From the IMG/VR virus record IMGVR_UViG_3300042868_003730, positions 62,001 to 126,000 of that record: a DNA stretch of 64,000 nucleotides; one strand, written 5' to 3'. Source of the DNA: a virus. The notes beneath the pieces were generated by a model. That model was given only the letters and a program-made list of their open reading frames with translations. It made no database searches and was not told where the DNA came from. Position numbers and translations under genes: made by a program. This document shows positions 6,944 to 15,357 of this stretch, piece after piece (the stretch's first letter is position 1; each line of letters starts with the position of its first letter).

Positions 6944-7350
6944 AGTTTTTTCATCTTCTCCATAATTATTGCATTCATTTCAGAGGTAGTACCAATGAAG
7001 GCTACATTATTAGTTACATTAGCAGTCGGTATATTCTTCTCAGTTGACTTCTCAAGAATCTTTCTTTTCTTCTCATGCACGTCCAGCAATTGAGAATTCA
7101 TATCAGATACTGTCTTCAGCATTGTTGCTAGTACTTCATATGACCTTGGTGTTTCGCTTTGAATGGCAATTTCTAGCGCACTCTCAATGGCTCTGTTACC
7201 GAGGTTGAGAAGTCCTTTGATGTTTGTTCTTGCCAGTTCTGCGTCTGTTGAAACAGTTGAGTCTTTATCATCTTCGGAGATTGTGGGAAGTATAACCCGA
7301 TCCATCGGAACTGGTTCTACATCAAATACCTCGGAAATCTTTTTACTCAT
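6940..7350 (-). CDS. gp16: terminase small subunit (gp16-like)
   Basis: 136 residues (T4: 164). The pattern NIKGLLNLGNRAIESALEIA, then PRSYEVLATMLKTVSDMNSQLLD and NVTNNVAFIGTTSEM is that of the small terminase subunit in cyanophage-type T4-like phages, with a central coiled-coil that oligomerises. It recognises or regulates DNA for packaging with gp17. It is unusual that this gene is about 40 kb from gp17 and on the other strand, between the holin and gp26, with ATGA overlaps on both sides. In T4 the two genes are adjacent. Confidence 0.8.
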   Translation of the reverse strand: MSKKISEVFDVEPVPMDRVILPTISEDDKDSTVSTDAELARTNIKGLLNLGNRAIESALEIAIQSETPRSYEVLATMLKTVSDMNSQLLDVHEKKRKILEKSTEKNIPTANVTNNVAFIGTTSEMNAIIMEKMKKL

Positions 7351-7631
7351 TGTTCTTTAGAAACTGCGTCAGATGCGTTATTTATTCTCGCAATTTTCTC
7401 TTGACCGCGAGTAAATGCCGAGACGCCAAGAATCGCTCCGAATGAGATATGGAATAATCCAGACCCAACCAGAGTTAATGGTTGCCACTGAGAATTGACA
7501 TTACCATTATAAAATGTCTGGATAATTGACCAGAGAATTGGCGCAACAACAAAATCAAATAAACAAATAACCAAATACACAATGGCAGTAATTGGTCGCC
7601 ATTTATTTTGCAACCAAGTTTCTGGTGTCAT
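7347..7631 (-). CDS. holin (3-TM family)
   Basis: 94 residues with KWRPITAIVYLVICLFDFV and PILWSIIQ, then QWQPLTLVGSGLFHISFGAI and LGVSAFTRGQEKI. This is the signature of the 3-TM holin family (PF11351, 'for gene transfer release') that is common in T4-like cyanophages. Two strong hydrophobic segments and one weaker one are visible. It should form membrane lesions that time lysis. It is embedded in the tail operon between gp54 (TAATG overlap) and gp16 (ATGA overlap), so it is expressed with late structural genes; no endolysin gene is next to it. Confidence 0.8.
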   Translation of the reverse strand: MTPETWLQNKWRPITAIVYLVICLFDFVVAPILWSIIQTFYNGNVNSQWQPLTLVGSGLFHISFGAILGVSAFTRGQEKIARINNASDAVSKEQ

Positions 7632-8869
7632 TAGTATTTTCCTCTGGTAACATCGGATTGAAGTTGTGATGCTGCACCGGAAACATCATTACCTCTGGTG
7701 TTATATACACTACCCATTTTACCAACAGAATCAGCGATCTGTTGGCTTCCACCAGGAATACTGTTCATTGAATTGGTCAGACTAGAGAAGATTGATCCAA
7801 CTCCTGATAAGTTCGCACCAATAGCACCAAGATGACCAGGAATACCTGCGACATTTGACACAACAGCAAGTTTGCCACCAATTCCCAATAGATTGGTTTG
7901 TATACCTGCGAATGGTGCCCCAAGTCCCAGAGAACTTGCTGCTGAGTTAATAGCACCAAGTGTATTTGCGATACCGACCGTAGCATTAGTGAGTGCAGCT
8001 AATGGTGCGGTGATGTTGTTGATTCCTTCTCCAAGCCCACCAAGAGCAGCACCAAAATCACTGGAACTCTTTCCAAGAGAAAGAATACCACTACCGAAAG
8101 CAGAAGTATTTGCATTTCCTCCAGGTGCTGTGCTTAACAAAGCATAGGAAGCAGAACAACTTCTTGATGTGTCGGATGCGAAATCTCTGCCGAGGGCAAC
8201 TGCACCACCAGAAAAGTTATTCGAGAATCCTGAACCACTACCAGCTGTTGCGTAGCCGAGATATTCAGCAGAACCATCTTTTGCCAATGCTGCCACACCA
8301 CTCTCTGATTTTTTAGTCGTGAACAGTTCTAGTTTATTGCTAATTTCATTCCCTGCTTCATCCATGGGAATTTGAGTCCAGTATTTGAATACCAGAGATA
8401 CGCGCACTCTGATGATATCTTTATTCTCGAAACCGAAACTAATATCCTGTATTGATTTCGGATATGCCTCAAAGACTCTGGCACAATAAACTATTTTACT
8501 TTCTTTATCAGTTACGATGACATCTAATTGTTTAGTGTAATCTGAATAATATCCTACATTTCTTGTTGTTTTATTTACAACTGCGTTAGACCATTGTTCG
8601 AAGTATTGTTTAACTATCATCTTCCTGTCAGATATAAATGATAGTTCCATACTTGGATATAATGGCATATACGGTACTTCTCTATTTTCACCGAATATTC
8701 TAATATCTGTTGTTGAGTTTGTTAACCCAGGAAGGTTAACGCTGTCGCACATTAAACTAACTTCTTTACCAGTGGAGTCACCAAACACCACATAGTAGTG
8801 CGTTCCTGTGAGCAGTCCTTCAGATTTTACCTTAGAGATAAACTCATTTAATGTTGCCTTTGAATCCAT
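7631..8869 (-). CDS. gp54: baseplate tail-tube initiator (gp54-like)
   Basis: 412 residues (T4 gp54: 320). Residues 1-~165 are a tail-tube-like domain: VSLMCDSVNLPGL, then VPYMPLYPSMELSFISDRKMIVKQYFEQW and CARVFEAYPKSIQDISF, resembling gp19 and gp54. The C-terminal 200 residues are Gly/Ser/Ala/Leu-rich (for example GLGEGINNITAPLAALTNATVG), as in T4 gp54 but longer. It polymerises on the gp48 cap to start the tail tube. It is encoded opposite to gp48. A gp19-type tube paralogue is the alternative, but the extended C-terminus favours gp54. Confidence 0.75.
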   Translation of the reverse strand: MDSKATLNEFISKVKSEGLLTGTHYYVVFGDSTGKEVSLMCDSVNLPGLTNSTTDIRIFGENREVPYMPLYPSMELSFISDRKMIVKQYFEQWSNAVVNKTTRNVGYYSDYTKQLDVIVTDKESKIVYCARVFEAYPKSIQDISFGFENKDIIRVRVSLVFKYWTQIPMDEAGNEISNKLELFTTKKSESGVAALAKDGSAEYLGYATAGSGSGFSNNFSGGAVALGRDFASDTSRSCSASYALLSTAPGGNANTSAFGSGILSLGKSSSDFGAALGGLGEGINNITAPLAALTNATVGIANTLGAINSAASSLGLGAPFAGIQTNLLGIGGKLAVVSNVAGIPGHLGAIGANLSGVGSIFSSLTNSMNSIPGGSQQIADSVGKMGSVYNTRGNDVSGAASQLQSDVTRGKY

Positions 8870-8871
8870 GA

Positions 8872-9462
8872 TTACCAGTGCGCTTTCTTAGATGATTCTT
8901 TCCATACCTGTTCTTTGGATGCGCCGACGAATCTCTGTACTGGCATTAACATAGCCGTATACCAGGATTCATGGGGGATTTCGCAGAATGGGGACTTTAC
9001 GTGCGGAAGAAGGTATTGTTTAATGCAAGGTGCCGCTGCCTTTAGACGAGACATTCCCTGGATCAAATCCCAAGAATACTTAATCTTAGCAGTATCCGTC
9101 CCACCCTTCTCATAGATGGATGTCAGTTCTTTGAATAGCATCATACGAGGACGATAGTCCAGATAATGAAGATTCAATCCAATGAAACCATTCTCTGTCT
9201 TTGCATAAGGAATAACTAAAGGAAACTGGTCATAGTAAGGCAGAGTTTCTTTGAACTTTGGATCATAGTAAAAGAAGATTGGTCGACCAGGCACTAGGCG
9301 AGAAGTCAAGTTCATACCACCATCACCAATCATAATTCTGTTGGGTGTGATTTTCTTGGTTGACAACATCTTTACTTGGTCGTCAAACCATCTTTTTGAA
9401 TTCACAACTTGACTTGGATCAATATGATACAACTCAAGTGAGGTCTTTCTTTCTCTTGCCAT
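8872..9462 (-). CDS. conserved T4-like virion protein (YYDxFPLVIP family)
   Basis: 196 residues starting with a good AAGGAAAT ribosome site. The core reads PGRPIFFYYDPKF, then LPYYDQFPLVIPYAK and GFIGLNLHYLDYRPRMML, a strongly conserved pattern in T4-like marine phages. From memory some genomes annotate this family as a DNA end protector (gp2), which would fit adjacency to gp4 as in T4, but I see no proof and the length differs from T4 gp2. Structural role likely, exact role unknown. It is in the minus-strand tail operon between gp4 and gp54. Confidence 0.7.
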   Translation of the reverse strand: MARERKTSLELYHIDPSQVVNSKRWFDDQVKMLSTKKITPNRIMIGDGGMNLTSRLVPGRPIFFYYDPKFKETLPYYDQFPLVIPYAKTENGFIGLNLHYLDYRPRMMLFKELTSIYEKGGTDTAKIKYSWDLIQGMSRLKAAAPCIKQYLLPHVKSPFCEIPHESWYTAMLMPVQRFVGASKEQVWKESSKKAHW

Positions 9463-9468
9463 ATTTCC

Positions 9469-9906
9469 TTAGAACAATTGTTTCTCGGTTAGTACGATGA
9501 ATTCCATATTGTGCTTCTTACAATATGCATCAGCACTTTTCCACTTCTCTGTATTTACAGCATAGGTAGCCATCTCAGTCAGAAACTTCTTGGTCTTTCT
9601 AGTCTGCTTCGGAGGTTCCGTTTGCGCCGAAGGTTTAATTTCCACTGCGTATTTCTTTATATCACCAGTTCTTGTCTTTACCATAATGACAAAGTCAACA
9701 AAGTATCTGTGCGGTCGTTTATCAACTGGTGATATATAAGGAATAACTAATTCTTCGTTGTTGTACTTTAACACTGAAGGATTCGCGTCGCACCAATTTA
9801 GAAACTTCAACTCCCAGCTGCTACGATAGAAGATATTGTTAATATCACCTACGTATTTCTCTGGTCGTTTTGGTTTGAAATATCCCTGAATATAGTGCCG
9901 CGCCAT
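9469..9906 (-). CDS. gp4: head completion nuclease (gp4-like)
   Basis: 145 residues (T4 gp4: about 150). Family pattern: YIQGYFKPKRPEKYVGD, FYRSSWELKFLNWCD, PHRYFVDFVIMVK and AVEIKPSAQTEPPKQ. The last resembles a TnsA-like nuclease core in which SSWE, D and ExK form the active site (E of SWE, D of YFVDF, EIK). gp4 finishes the filled head before tail joining. It is the first gene of the minus-strand operon, starting 27 bases from a minus-strand CTAAATA promoter. No clear ribosome site precedes its ATG. Confidence 0.85.
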   Translation of the reverse strand: MARHYIQGYFKPKRPEKYVGDINNIFYRSSWELKFLNWCDANPSVLKYNNEELVIPYISPVDKRPHRYFVDFVIMVKTRTGDIKKYAVEIKPSAQTEPPKQTRKTKKFLTEMATYAVNTEKWKSADAYCKKHNMEFIVLTEKQLF

Positions 9907-9909
9907 TCG

Positions 9910-9916
9910 CTAAATA
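9910..9916 (+). promoter_or_regulatory. late promoter for gp48 operon
   Basis: CTAAATA followed by TAATA, 33 bases upstream of gp48. It matches the T4 late -10 TATAAATA except for the first positions, and recurs before most late operons here. It is paired head-to-head with the minus-strand copy at 9933-9939. Confidence 0.65.
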
Positions 9917-9932
9917 TAATACTACTAACCAT

Positions 9933-9939
9933 TATTTAG
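9933..9939 (-). promoter_or_regulatory. late promoter for gp4 operon (minus strand)
   Basis: TATTTAG on the plus strand reads CTAAATA followed by ATGG on the minus strand, 27 bases before the gp4 ATG. It is the only obvious late motif for the whole minus-strand tail block. The two divergent promoters overlap each other's downstream region, so each start would fall near the other's motif. Confidence 0.65.
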
Positions 9940-9948
9940 ACCACCACA

Positions 9949-10878
9949 ATGGCAACTCCTCAAAAACGCTCTGTAACGTACAATACTCTCAAGTACGAGA
10001 TACAGAATTTACAGTACCCAGAGGATTTGGATACATCGGAACAATATGGTCAGAACAGAGTATTGTTCTTTATCAATGTCACTGGTGAAAGTAAATTGAA
10101 CAAGAATTCAATTTACCCTGAGCGAATAGTAGTAGATATTCCTCCGAATGAATACAAGAATTCTGTTGGAAGAGAATCACTTGAGAAAGCAACCGAGAAA
10201 ATTGGTCTTGGTGGAGCATTGAGAAGTACGTTACCAATGAAGAGGTTAACCTCTGCTATTAGCCTATATATCCCAAATGATCTTAGTACCTCGTATGGTG
10301 TTACATGGGGAGATGGAGAAGAGTTAGCGGGTAGTGGTCTTTTTGCGCAACTAGGTTCTGATGTGACTAGTGGTAAAGCGGGATTTGGGGATGCGGCTGC
10401 AAGTGCAGCTCTAACTGGAGTCGCGCAAACAGTCTTAAAAAATTCTAAGTCTGTTCAGAAAATTTCAAGGACTACACAAAACACAAAGAAAGAACAATTA
10501 TTCCAGGGTGTTGATTTTAGAACTATAAATTTCTCTTATCAATTCGCACCAAAGAATGAGTTTGAAGCAGCTAATGTTCTTGACATTATTCGAACATTTC
10601 GTCACCATATGCTTCCTGAGTTCGCAGATGAGAATCAGTTTATCTATATCTACCCTTCTGAATTTGAGATCAAGTATTTTAGGGGTGACCAAGAAAGTGA
10701 ATTCCTCGAGCGACACTTTACTGCTGTGTTGACAAATTGTAACATAAACTACACACCGAATGGGCAATTTGTTACATTCGAAAATGGAATGCCTTCTCAG
10801 ATAAACATGACCTTGACATTCAAAGAACTGTTCTTGGCATCCAAAGAAACATCAAGTCAGTTTGAGGCTGGAAAATGA
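9949..10878 (+). CDS. gp48: baseplate tail-tube cap (gp48-like)
   Basis: 309 residues (T4: 364). N-terminal TYNTLKYEIQNLQYPEDLDT with QNRVLFFINVTG, a Gly/Ala-rich hydrophobic middle (~residues 110-165), and a C-terminal domain: FSYQFAPKNEFEAANVLDII, RTFRHHMLPEFADENQFIYI, YFRGDQESEFLERHF and ITLTFKE-like MTLTFKELFLAS. This is the tube-domain fold shared by gp48 and gp54. It caps the baseplate hub and, with gp54, primes tube growth. First gene of the baseplate operon; overlaps gp53 by ATGA. Confidence 0.8.
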   Translation: MATPQKRSVTYNTLKYEIQNLQYPEDLDTSEQYGQNRVLFFINVTGESKLNKNSIYPERIVVDIPPNEYKNSVGRESLEKATEKIGLGGALRSTLPMKRLTSAISLYIPNDLSTSYGVTWGDGEELAGSGLFAQLGSDVTSGKAGFGDAAASAALTGVAQTVLKNSKSVQKISRTTQNTKKEQLFQGVDFRTINFSYQFAPKNEFEAANVLDIIRTFRHHMLPEFADENQFIYIYPSEFEIKYFRGDQESEFLERHFTAVLTNCNINYTPNGQFVTFENGMPSQINMTLTFKELFLASKETSSQFEAGK

Positions 10879-11408
10879 CCTACTTCGCAAACTTCCCAGA
10901 TATCTTATATCCATTCGAACTGGGTGGAAAGATCAAACTCGTTCGAGTCAAAGACATTGTTTGTAATGTTAGAGTTAGAAAGAAGGTACTGAGTAATATC
11001 ACGTTGTATGATGAATATGATATTGAGGACGGAGAGACTCCGGAAATTATTGCTGAGAGAGTTTATGGGGATGCCAATCTTCATTGGGTAATTATGCTTG
11101 CGAATGATCGTTATGATAGGTGGAATGATTTTCCAATGAGTGGAGAGGCTCTTGGCAAGTACATTGAAAACAAATATGGGCAGGGAAATGATGGTGACCA
11201 GCACTATATTTTTGACACGCCACATTTCGAGGATGAGAAAGGAAATATAGTTGACGGTCCTGCAACAAATCTAGTTCGAGCCATAACCAATCTTGAGTAT
11301 GAGACAAGAGTCAATGAGAGTAAACGAAGAATTAAGATTATCAATAAAACTCTAATTGCTGCTATCGTCTCTGAACTTGAAACATCATTTGAGACGTTCG
11401 AAGAATGA
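10875..11408 (+). CDS. gp53: baseplate wedge gp53
   Basis: 177 residues (T4: 196). The diagnostic block ERVYGDANLHWVIMLANDRYD with the following WNDFPMSGEALGKYI corresponds to T4's YGNPQLYWVLLMCNDNYDPYYGW. This is a LysM-like domain that clamps neighbouring wedges together. The C-terminus RRIKIINKTLIAAIV also matches the family. It lies between gp48 and the hub with ATGA overlaps on both sides, consistent with tight co-expression of baseplate parts. Confidence 0.85.
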   Translation: MTYFANFPDILYPFELGGKIKLVRVKDIVCNVRVRKKVLSNITLYDEYDIEDGETPEIIAERVYGDANLHWVIMLANDRYDRWNDFPMSGEALGKYIENKYGQGNDGDQHYIFDTPHFEDEKGNIVDGPATNLVRAITNLEYETRVNESKRRIKIINKTLIAAIVSELETSFETFEE

Positions 11409-12640
11409 CTGTTAATTACCCTCTGAAGTTTGCAGGTGAATATACCTTAGATGAGGTAACTATAATTACGTCTGAAAATGCAGAGACGAATATTGTCGAT
11501 CAGGTTGTTGGTATTGTTGTTTATGAAGATCTGTTCTCTCCATTTATATCAGGAACTATTTTCATAAAAGATACATTCGACCTCCCTGGGTTATTCGGAA
11601 GATCTGGACTTAATAGAGTTCGTCTAAAGATATACACCCCAACTATTGACAAAGATAATTATATCTCTTCGGTATTTCACATATACAAACATTCTGATAG
11701 AACACTTACTGGGGATAGAACGCAACAATACTCATTCCACTTCATATCAGAAGAAGCTATCGCCAACCAGAAAAAGATATCCAAGAGTTATGGTGGTTCT
11801 CCATCAGAGTTAGTGAACAGAATTATTAGAGATGAGTTCCGTTCTAGAAAACCAGTCTATATGACTCCATCGACGAACAGCATAAAGTATGTGTCTAACT
11901 TCTGGACTCCGACGGAGAATATCAGATTCCTTTCTGAGGTATCAAGAGGAACTGGTGGTGATAACTTCGTATTTTTTGAGAATAGAGATGGGTTCAATTT
12001 TCTTTGCTTAAATGATATGGCAAATAAACAAAAGCCAACTCTACAGAAGTTTAAAAATATTGATTCTCTTGGCAAAGGAAAGAAAGATATCAATTTTGAC
12101 TATGAGACTATTATTTCCATAAACGTAGATACTTTCTATGATTACTTCAAAGACTTAGATTCTGGTATGATAAAATCTAAGTTGTATATCTCTGATCCAG
12201 TATTAAAGAGATACAAGATTAAAACATTCGATCTTTCAACTGATAAAAAAGAACTACTCAATAAGAACAGACTTTATACTGATAAAGTAATTAGTGAATC
12301 ACAAACAACTATTATGAGCGGCACCCGTCAGTATAACACGATGAGTGCCGGAGACTCAACTAACTTTGATTATTATCAGAGACGGATTTCTCAGATCAGA
12401 CAATTCCAAGCATCGAAGGTTGAGATCGAGGTTCTTGGAAGAACGGACTATACTGTCGGCAAGAAAGTGCTCTTGGATATTAACAAGATTCGCTCATTCT
12501 CTGCGGGAGATGATCAGGGAGATTTCTTAGATAAAATCCTTAGTGGATACTATATAATTTCCGCAGTCGCGCATAAGTTCTCTCTTGATAAACACATCTG
12601 CAGCCTCGAACTAATTAAAGATAGCACACAATCAGAATGA
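11405..12640 (+). CDS. gp27: baseplate central hub (gp27-like)
   Basis: 411 residues (T4 gp27: 391). N-terminus: NYPLKFAGEYTLDEVTIITS, VVGIVVYEDLFSPFISGTI and FGRSGLNRVRLKIYTP, then a middle NFWTPTENIRFLSEVSR plus FVFFENRDGFNFLCL, as in gp27/late-control-D hub proteins. It forms the trimeric hub that connects the gp5 needle to the tail tube. It sits immediately before gp5 with an ATGA overlap, as expected for the hub-spike pair. Confidence 0.8.
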   Translation: MTVNYPLKFAGEYTLDEVTIITSENAETNIVDQVVGIVVYEDLFSPFISGTIFIKDTFDLPGLFGRSGLNRVRLKIYTPTIDKDNYISSVFHIYKHSDRTLTGDRTQQYSFHFISEEAIANQKKISKSYGGSPSELVNRIIRDEFRSRKPVYMTPSTNSIKYVSNFWTPTENIRFLSEVSRGTGGDNFVFFENRDGFNFLCLNDMANKQKPTLQKFKNIDSLGKGKKDINFDYETIISINVDTFYDYFKDLDSGMIKSKLYISDPVLKRYKIKTFDLSTDKKELLNKNRLYTDKVISESQTTIMSGTRQYNTMSAGDSTNFDYYQRRISQIRQFQASKVEIEVLGRTDYTVGKKVLLDINKIRSFSAGDDQGDFLDKILSGYYIISAVAHKFSLDKHICSLELIKDSTQSE

Positions 12641-15060
12641 CACAATTTTACACTGGCGTAGTTGAGGATAGAACCACTGACCCATTAAAATTAGGTCGTT
12701 GTAAGGTAAGAGTATTCGGTTTACATTCTGAGAGTAAACTAGATCTACCAACAGCAGATCTGCCATGGGCGATCGTAATGCAGCCTGTTACATCAGCTGC
12801 TATGAGTGGTATTGGGTTCTCTCCAGTTGGTCCAGTTGAAGGTTCTTGGGTAGTTGTTATCTTTACTGATGCTGATAACCAGCAGCCAGTAATTATTGGT
12901 ACACTGGGTGGTATTCCTCAACAGGACGTCGGGACGAACTCAACTTATGCTGAACAAAGCAACACATTAAAATCCACTGATGGCACAGAAGTAACGGATA
13001 GTAGTGGTGCTCCAATCTTAACTGGTGAGACAACTCCTGCTACTCCGGAGACTTCTACCTCAGTTGGCCAAGCAAAGAAAGTATCTTCTTTATCTTTATC
13101 AGCAGAAGGATTAAATGAATTAAAGAGTCACGAGGGTCTTGCTTCTTTGGATAAAGCAAGGACGAGAATCGGCAGAGATTCTACTCCTGATAATACAACA
13201 TTGTATCCATATAAAGATACCAAAGGCATTTGGACGATCGGTTGGGGATCAACTTATCTTCTTGATAATTCAAGAGTCAACGAGAACACAATTATCACTA
13301 AAGCAGAAGCTGATAAACTTCTGGCATATAAACTGGAAAAGGAATTTGTTCCTGCTATAAAACGTAATGTGAAGGTTCCTGTCACCCAGAGTATGTTTGA
13401 CTCTCTGGTGGGTATGGTCTATAATATGGGATCTGGTGGATTGTTTAGCAGCCAGATTGCTACAAGTCTTAATGCAGGAAAATATGAAGAAGCAGCTGCA
13501 TTTATTCCGCAGACCAGAAATAACAATGGTACTCTCACTGGAAGAAGAGAAAAAGAGAAAACTCTATTTCTGAAAGACGGTATTCCTACCATCGATGGTG
13601 ATGTAACACCAACTCCAGCAACGCCAACTGAAACCAAAACAGCAGCTGATGTTACGCAGAATCCAGCTGTTATTCGTAAAGCATCCACGACTACCGTAGC
13701 GCAGCCATTAAACCCAACAGATAATTCTGGTTTCAAGGATCCTAATAAAGCATACCCAAGATTTCTGAATGAACCAGATACGCACCGTCTAGCAAGAAAT
13801 GAGTCTATTGATAATACAGTTGTATTCTCCAAGGAAGCTGGTCGTGTTCTAAACGTAAAGAAGGCAGATGGGTCAACTTGGAATCAACCTCCTATTCCAT
13901 ACAATGCCAAGTATCCATTCAATCATGTATTCGCAACTGAGAGTGGCCATATTGAAGAATGGGATGACACAAAGGGCAGCGAGCGTCGTCACTCCTTTCA
14001 TAAGTCTGGAACATTTTACGAGATCGATGCAAATGGAACTAGAGTAACTCGTATCGTCGGTGATGATTATGAGATCTTAGAACGTAATGGTAACATTCTG
14101 GTTAAGGGTGCTTGTAACGTAACTATCCAGGGAAACTCGAATGTTCGAATTGAGAATAACTCTATCGTTCAAGTTTTAGGAAATGCTACTCTAAATGTTA
14201 CTGGGAATCTAACCCAAGCAGTATCTGGTGATTATAAAGTAAAGGTCGGCGGTCAATTCGCAGTTGACGCAAATAAGATTTACTTCAATAGTGGAGTTGC
14301 GAGTGGAGTGTCTCTACCAACAGAAGCTGCTGGTGAACAACCAGAGTTCGGTGTATTGACTACGACAAGCAGAACTAGCGATGTTGATGCCAATTACGAG
14401 ACTCCACAGGAAGGTAATTCAGAGGAATTCGTTGCGAAGAATATTGATAATGGTAAGGTGAATCCAGAAGAGACTCAACCTACCACGACACCAACCACTG
14501 AGGAAGCAGTTGTTCCAGAGAAAACAGCAGTCGCATCGTTCACTACTTGTGGCGATGACATCAAGAATACAACTACCTTTACCTCTGGATTCAAACTAAC
14601 TGAACAGTTTACGCTTGGTCAAATCTGTGTCGGCTCCAGTGGTATTCCAAGTGGTGTCAACTATGGAATACCAGCATCTGAAATTGTTTGTAACCTTCGT
14701 CTACTGGTAGCAAATTGTATTGAGCCAATCAAAGCAAAGTATCCGAATCTGAATATCACCAGTGCCTGGAGATCGGAAGCACAGAATACAAAAATCGGTG
14801 GTTCAAAGACATCGGATCACTTGAAAGGAATGGCGATCGATTTCCAGTTGAAGGGATTCAACAGAAAGCAACACTACGATGCTATTATTGAGATCCAGAA
14901 AATGCTTCCGGCATTCCGACAACTTATTCTTGAGTATAAAGGTGCAACTACCTGGATTCATATTGCTTTCAATATAAATAATAATCTTATGCAGGCATTG
15001 ACAATTGATGCAGCAATAAATAAGACCCTCAAATCTGGTGGCTATGTGCTAAAGGAATAA
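12637..15060 (+). CDS. gp5: gp5-like spike with lysozyme and M15 peptidase domains
   Basis: 807 residues (T4: 575). Order: OB-fold (~1-95, FYTGVVEDRTTDPLKLGRCK); GH24 T4-lysozyme domain (~150-335) with catalytic Glu166, Asp194, Thr200 in SHEG, YKDTKG and WTIGWGS; Pro/Thr linker; gp5 C-terminal beta-helix (~410-555, Gly/Asn/Val repeats NGNILVKGACNVTIQGNS); Thr/Glu linker; and a C-terminal M15-type peptidase domain (~640-800) with His728, Asp735 (SDHLKGMAIDF) and His775 (WIHIA). It should puncture and digest the cell wall by cutting both glycan and peptide. The M15 addition is not in T4 gp5. It is followed by the PAAR gene after one base. Confidence 0.9.
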   Translation: MTQFYTGVVEDRTTDPLKLGRCKVRVFGLHSESKLDLPTADLPWAIVMQPVTSAAMSGIGFSPVGPVEGSWVVVIFTDADNQQPVIIGTLGGIPQQDVGTNSTYAEQSNTLKSTDGTEVTDSSGAPILTGETTPATPETSTSVGQAKKVSSLSLSAEGLNELKSHEGLASLDKARTRIGRDSTPDNTTLYPYKDTKGIWTIGWGSTYLLDNSRVNENTIITKAEADKLLAYKLEKEFVPAIKRNVKVPVTQSMFDSLVGMVYNMGSGGLFSSQIATSLNAGKYEEAAAFIPQTRNNNGTLTGRREKEKTLFLKDGIPTIDGDVTPTPATPTETKTAADVTQNPAVIRKASTTTVAQPLNPTDNSGFKDPNKAYPRFLNEPDTHRLARNESIDNTVVFSKEAGRVLNVKKADGSTWNQPPIPYNAKYPFNHVFATESGHIEEWDDTKGSERRHSFHKSGTFYEIDANGTRVTRIVGDDYEILERNGNILVKGACNVTIQGNSNVRIENNSIVQVLGNATLNVTGNLTQAVSGDYKVKVGGQFAVDANKIYFNSGVASGVSLPTEAAGEQPEFGVLTTTSRTSDVDANYETPQEGNSEEFVAKNIDNGKVNPEETQPTTTPTTEEAVVPEKTAVASFTTCGDDIKNTTTFTSGFKLTEQFTLGQICVGSSGIPSGVNYGIPASEIVCNLRLLVANCIEPIKAKYPNLNITSAWRSEAQNTKIGGSKTSDHLKGMAIDFQLKGFNRKQHYDAIIEIQKMLPAFRQLILEYKGATTWIHIAFNINNNLMQALTIDAAINKTLKSGGYVLKE

Positions 15061-15061
15061 T

Positions 15062-15346
15062 ATGCCAGCAGTAGCAAGACTCTACGACAAATGTTCTGGT
15101 CATGGTTGTTTCCCTCCGAGGGTAAATGATGCTGCATCATCAGATGTTTTTGTTAATGGTAAAGGCGTACATAGAGTCGGCGACCATTGGATTCCGCATA
15201 AATGTAATAAGAATATGCATGACTCAATCCTTGCTGCTGGGAGTTCTACTGTATTTGTTAATGGTAAGGCTGTTGGAAGAATTGGTGATGATGTTGCCTG
15301 TGGTTCAGTGATAGCGCAGGGATCTTCAGACGTTTTCAGCGGGTAA
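15062..15346 (+). CDS. PAAR-domain spike tip (gp5.4-like)
   Basis: 94 residues (T4 gp5.4: 97). Three PAAR repeats are visible, with DVFVNGKGVHRVGDHW, TVFVNGKAVGRIGDDVACG and AQGSSDVFSG. His and Cys residues (CSGHGC, H36, H46, C48, C81) are available to bind the metal at the cone tip. It should cap the gp5 beta-helix to form the sharp point that pierces the outer membrane. The position directly after gp5 supports this. Confidence 0.9.
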   Translation: MPAVARLYDKCSGHGCFPPRVNDAASSDVFVNGKGVHRVGDHWIPHKCNKNMHDSILAAGSSTVFVNGKAVGRIGDDVACGSVIAQGSSDVFSG

Positions 15347-15353
15347 CTAAATA
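15347..15353 (+). promoter_or_regulatory. late promoter motif before gp25
   Basis: CTAAATAATA, whose core ends only 4 bases before the gp25 ATG at 15358 and touches the end of the PAAR gene. A T4-type start site would fall at or within the first codon, so gp25 may be leaderless from it, or the motif mainly serves gp6 downstream. Confidence 0.45.
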
Positions 15354-15357
15354 ATAC

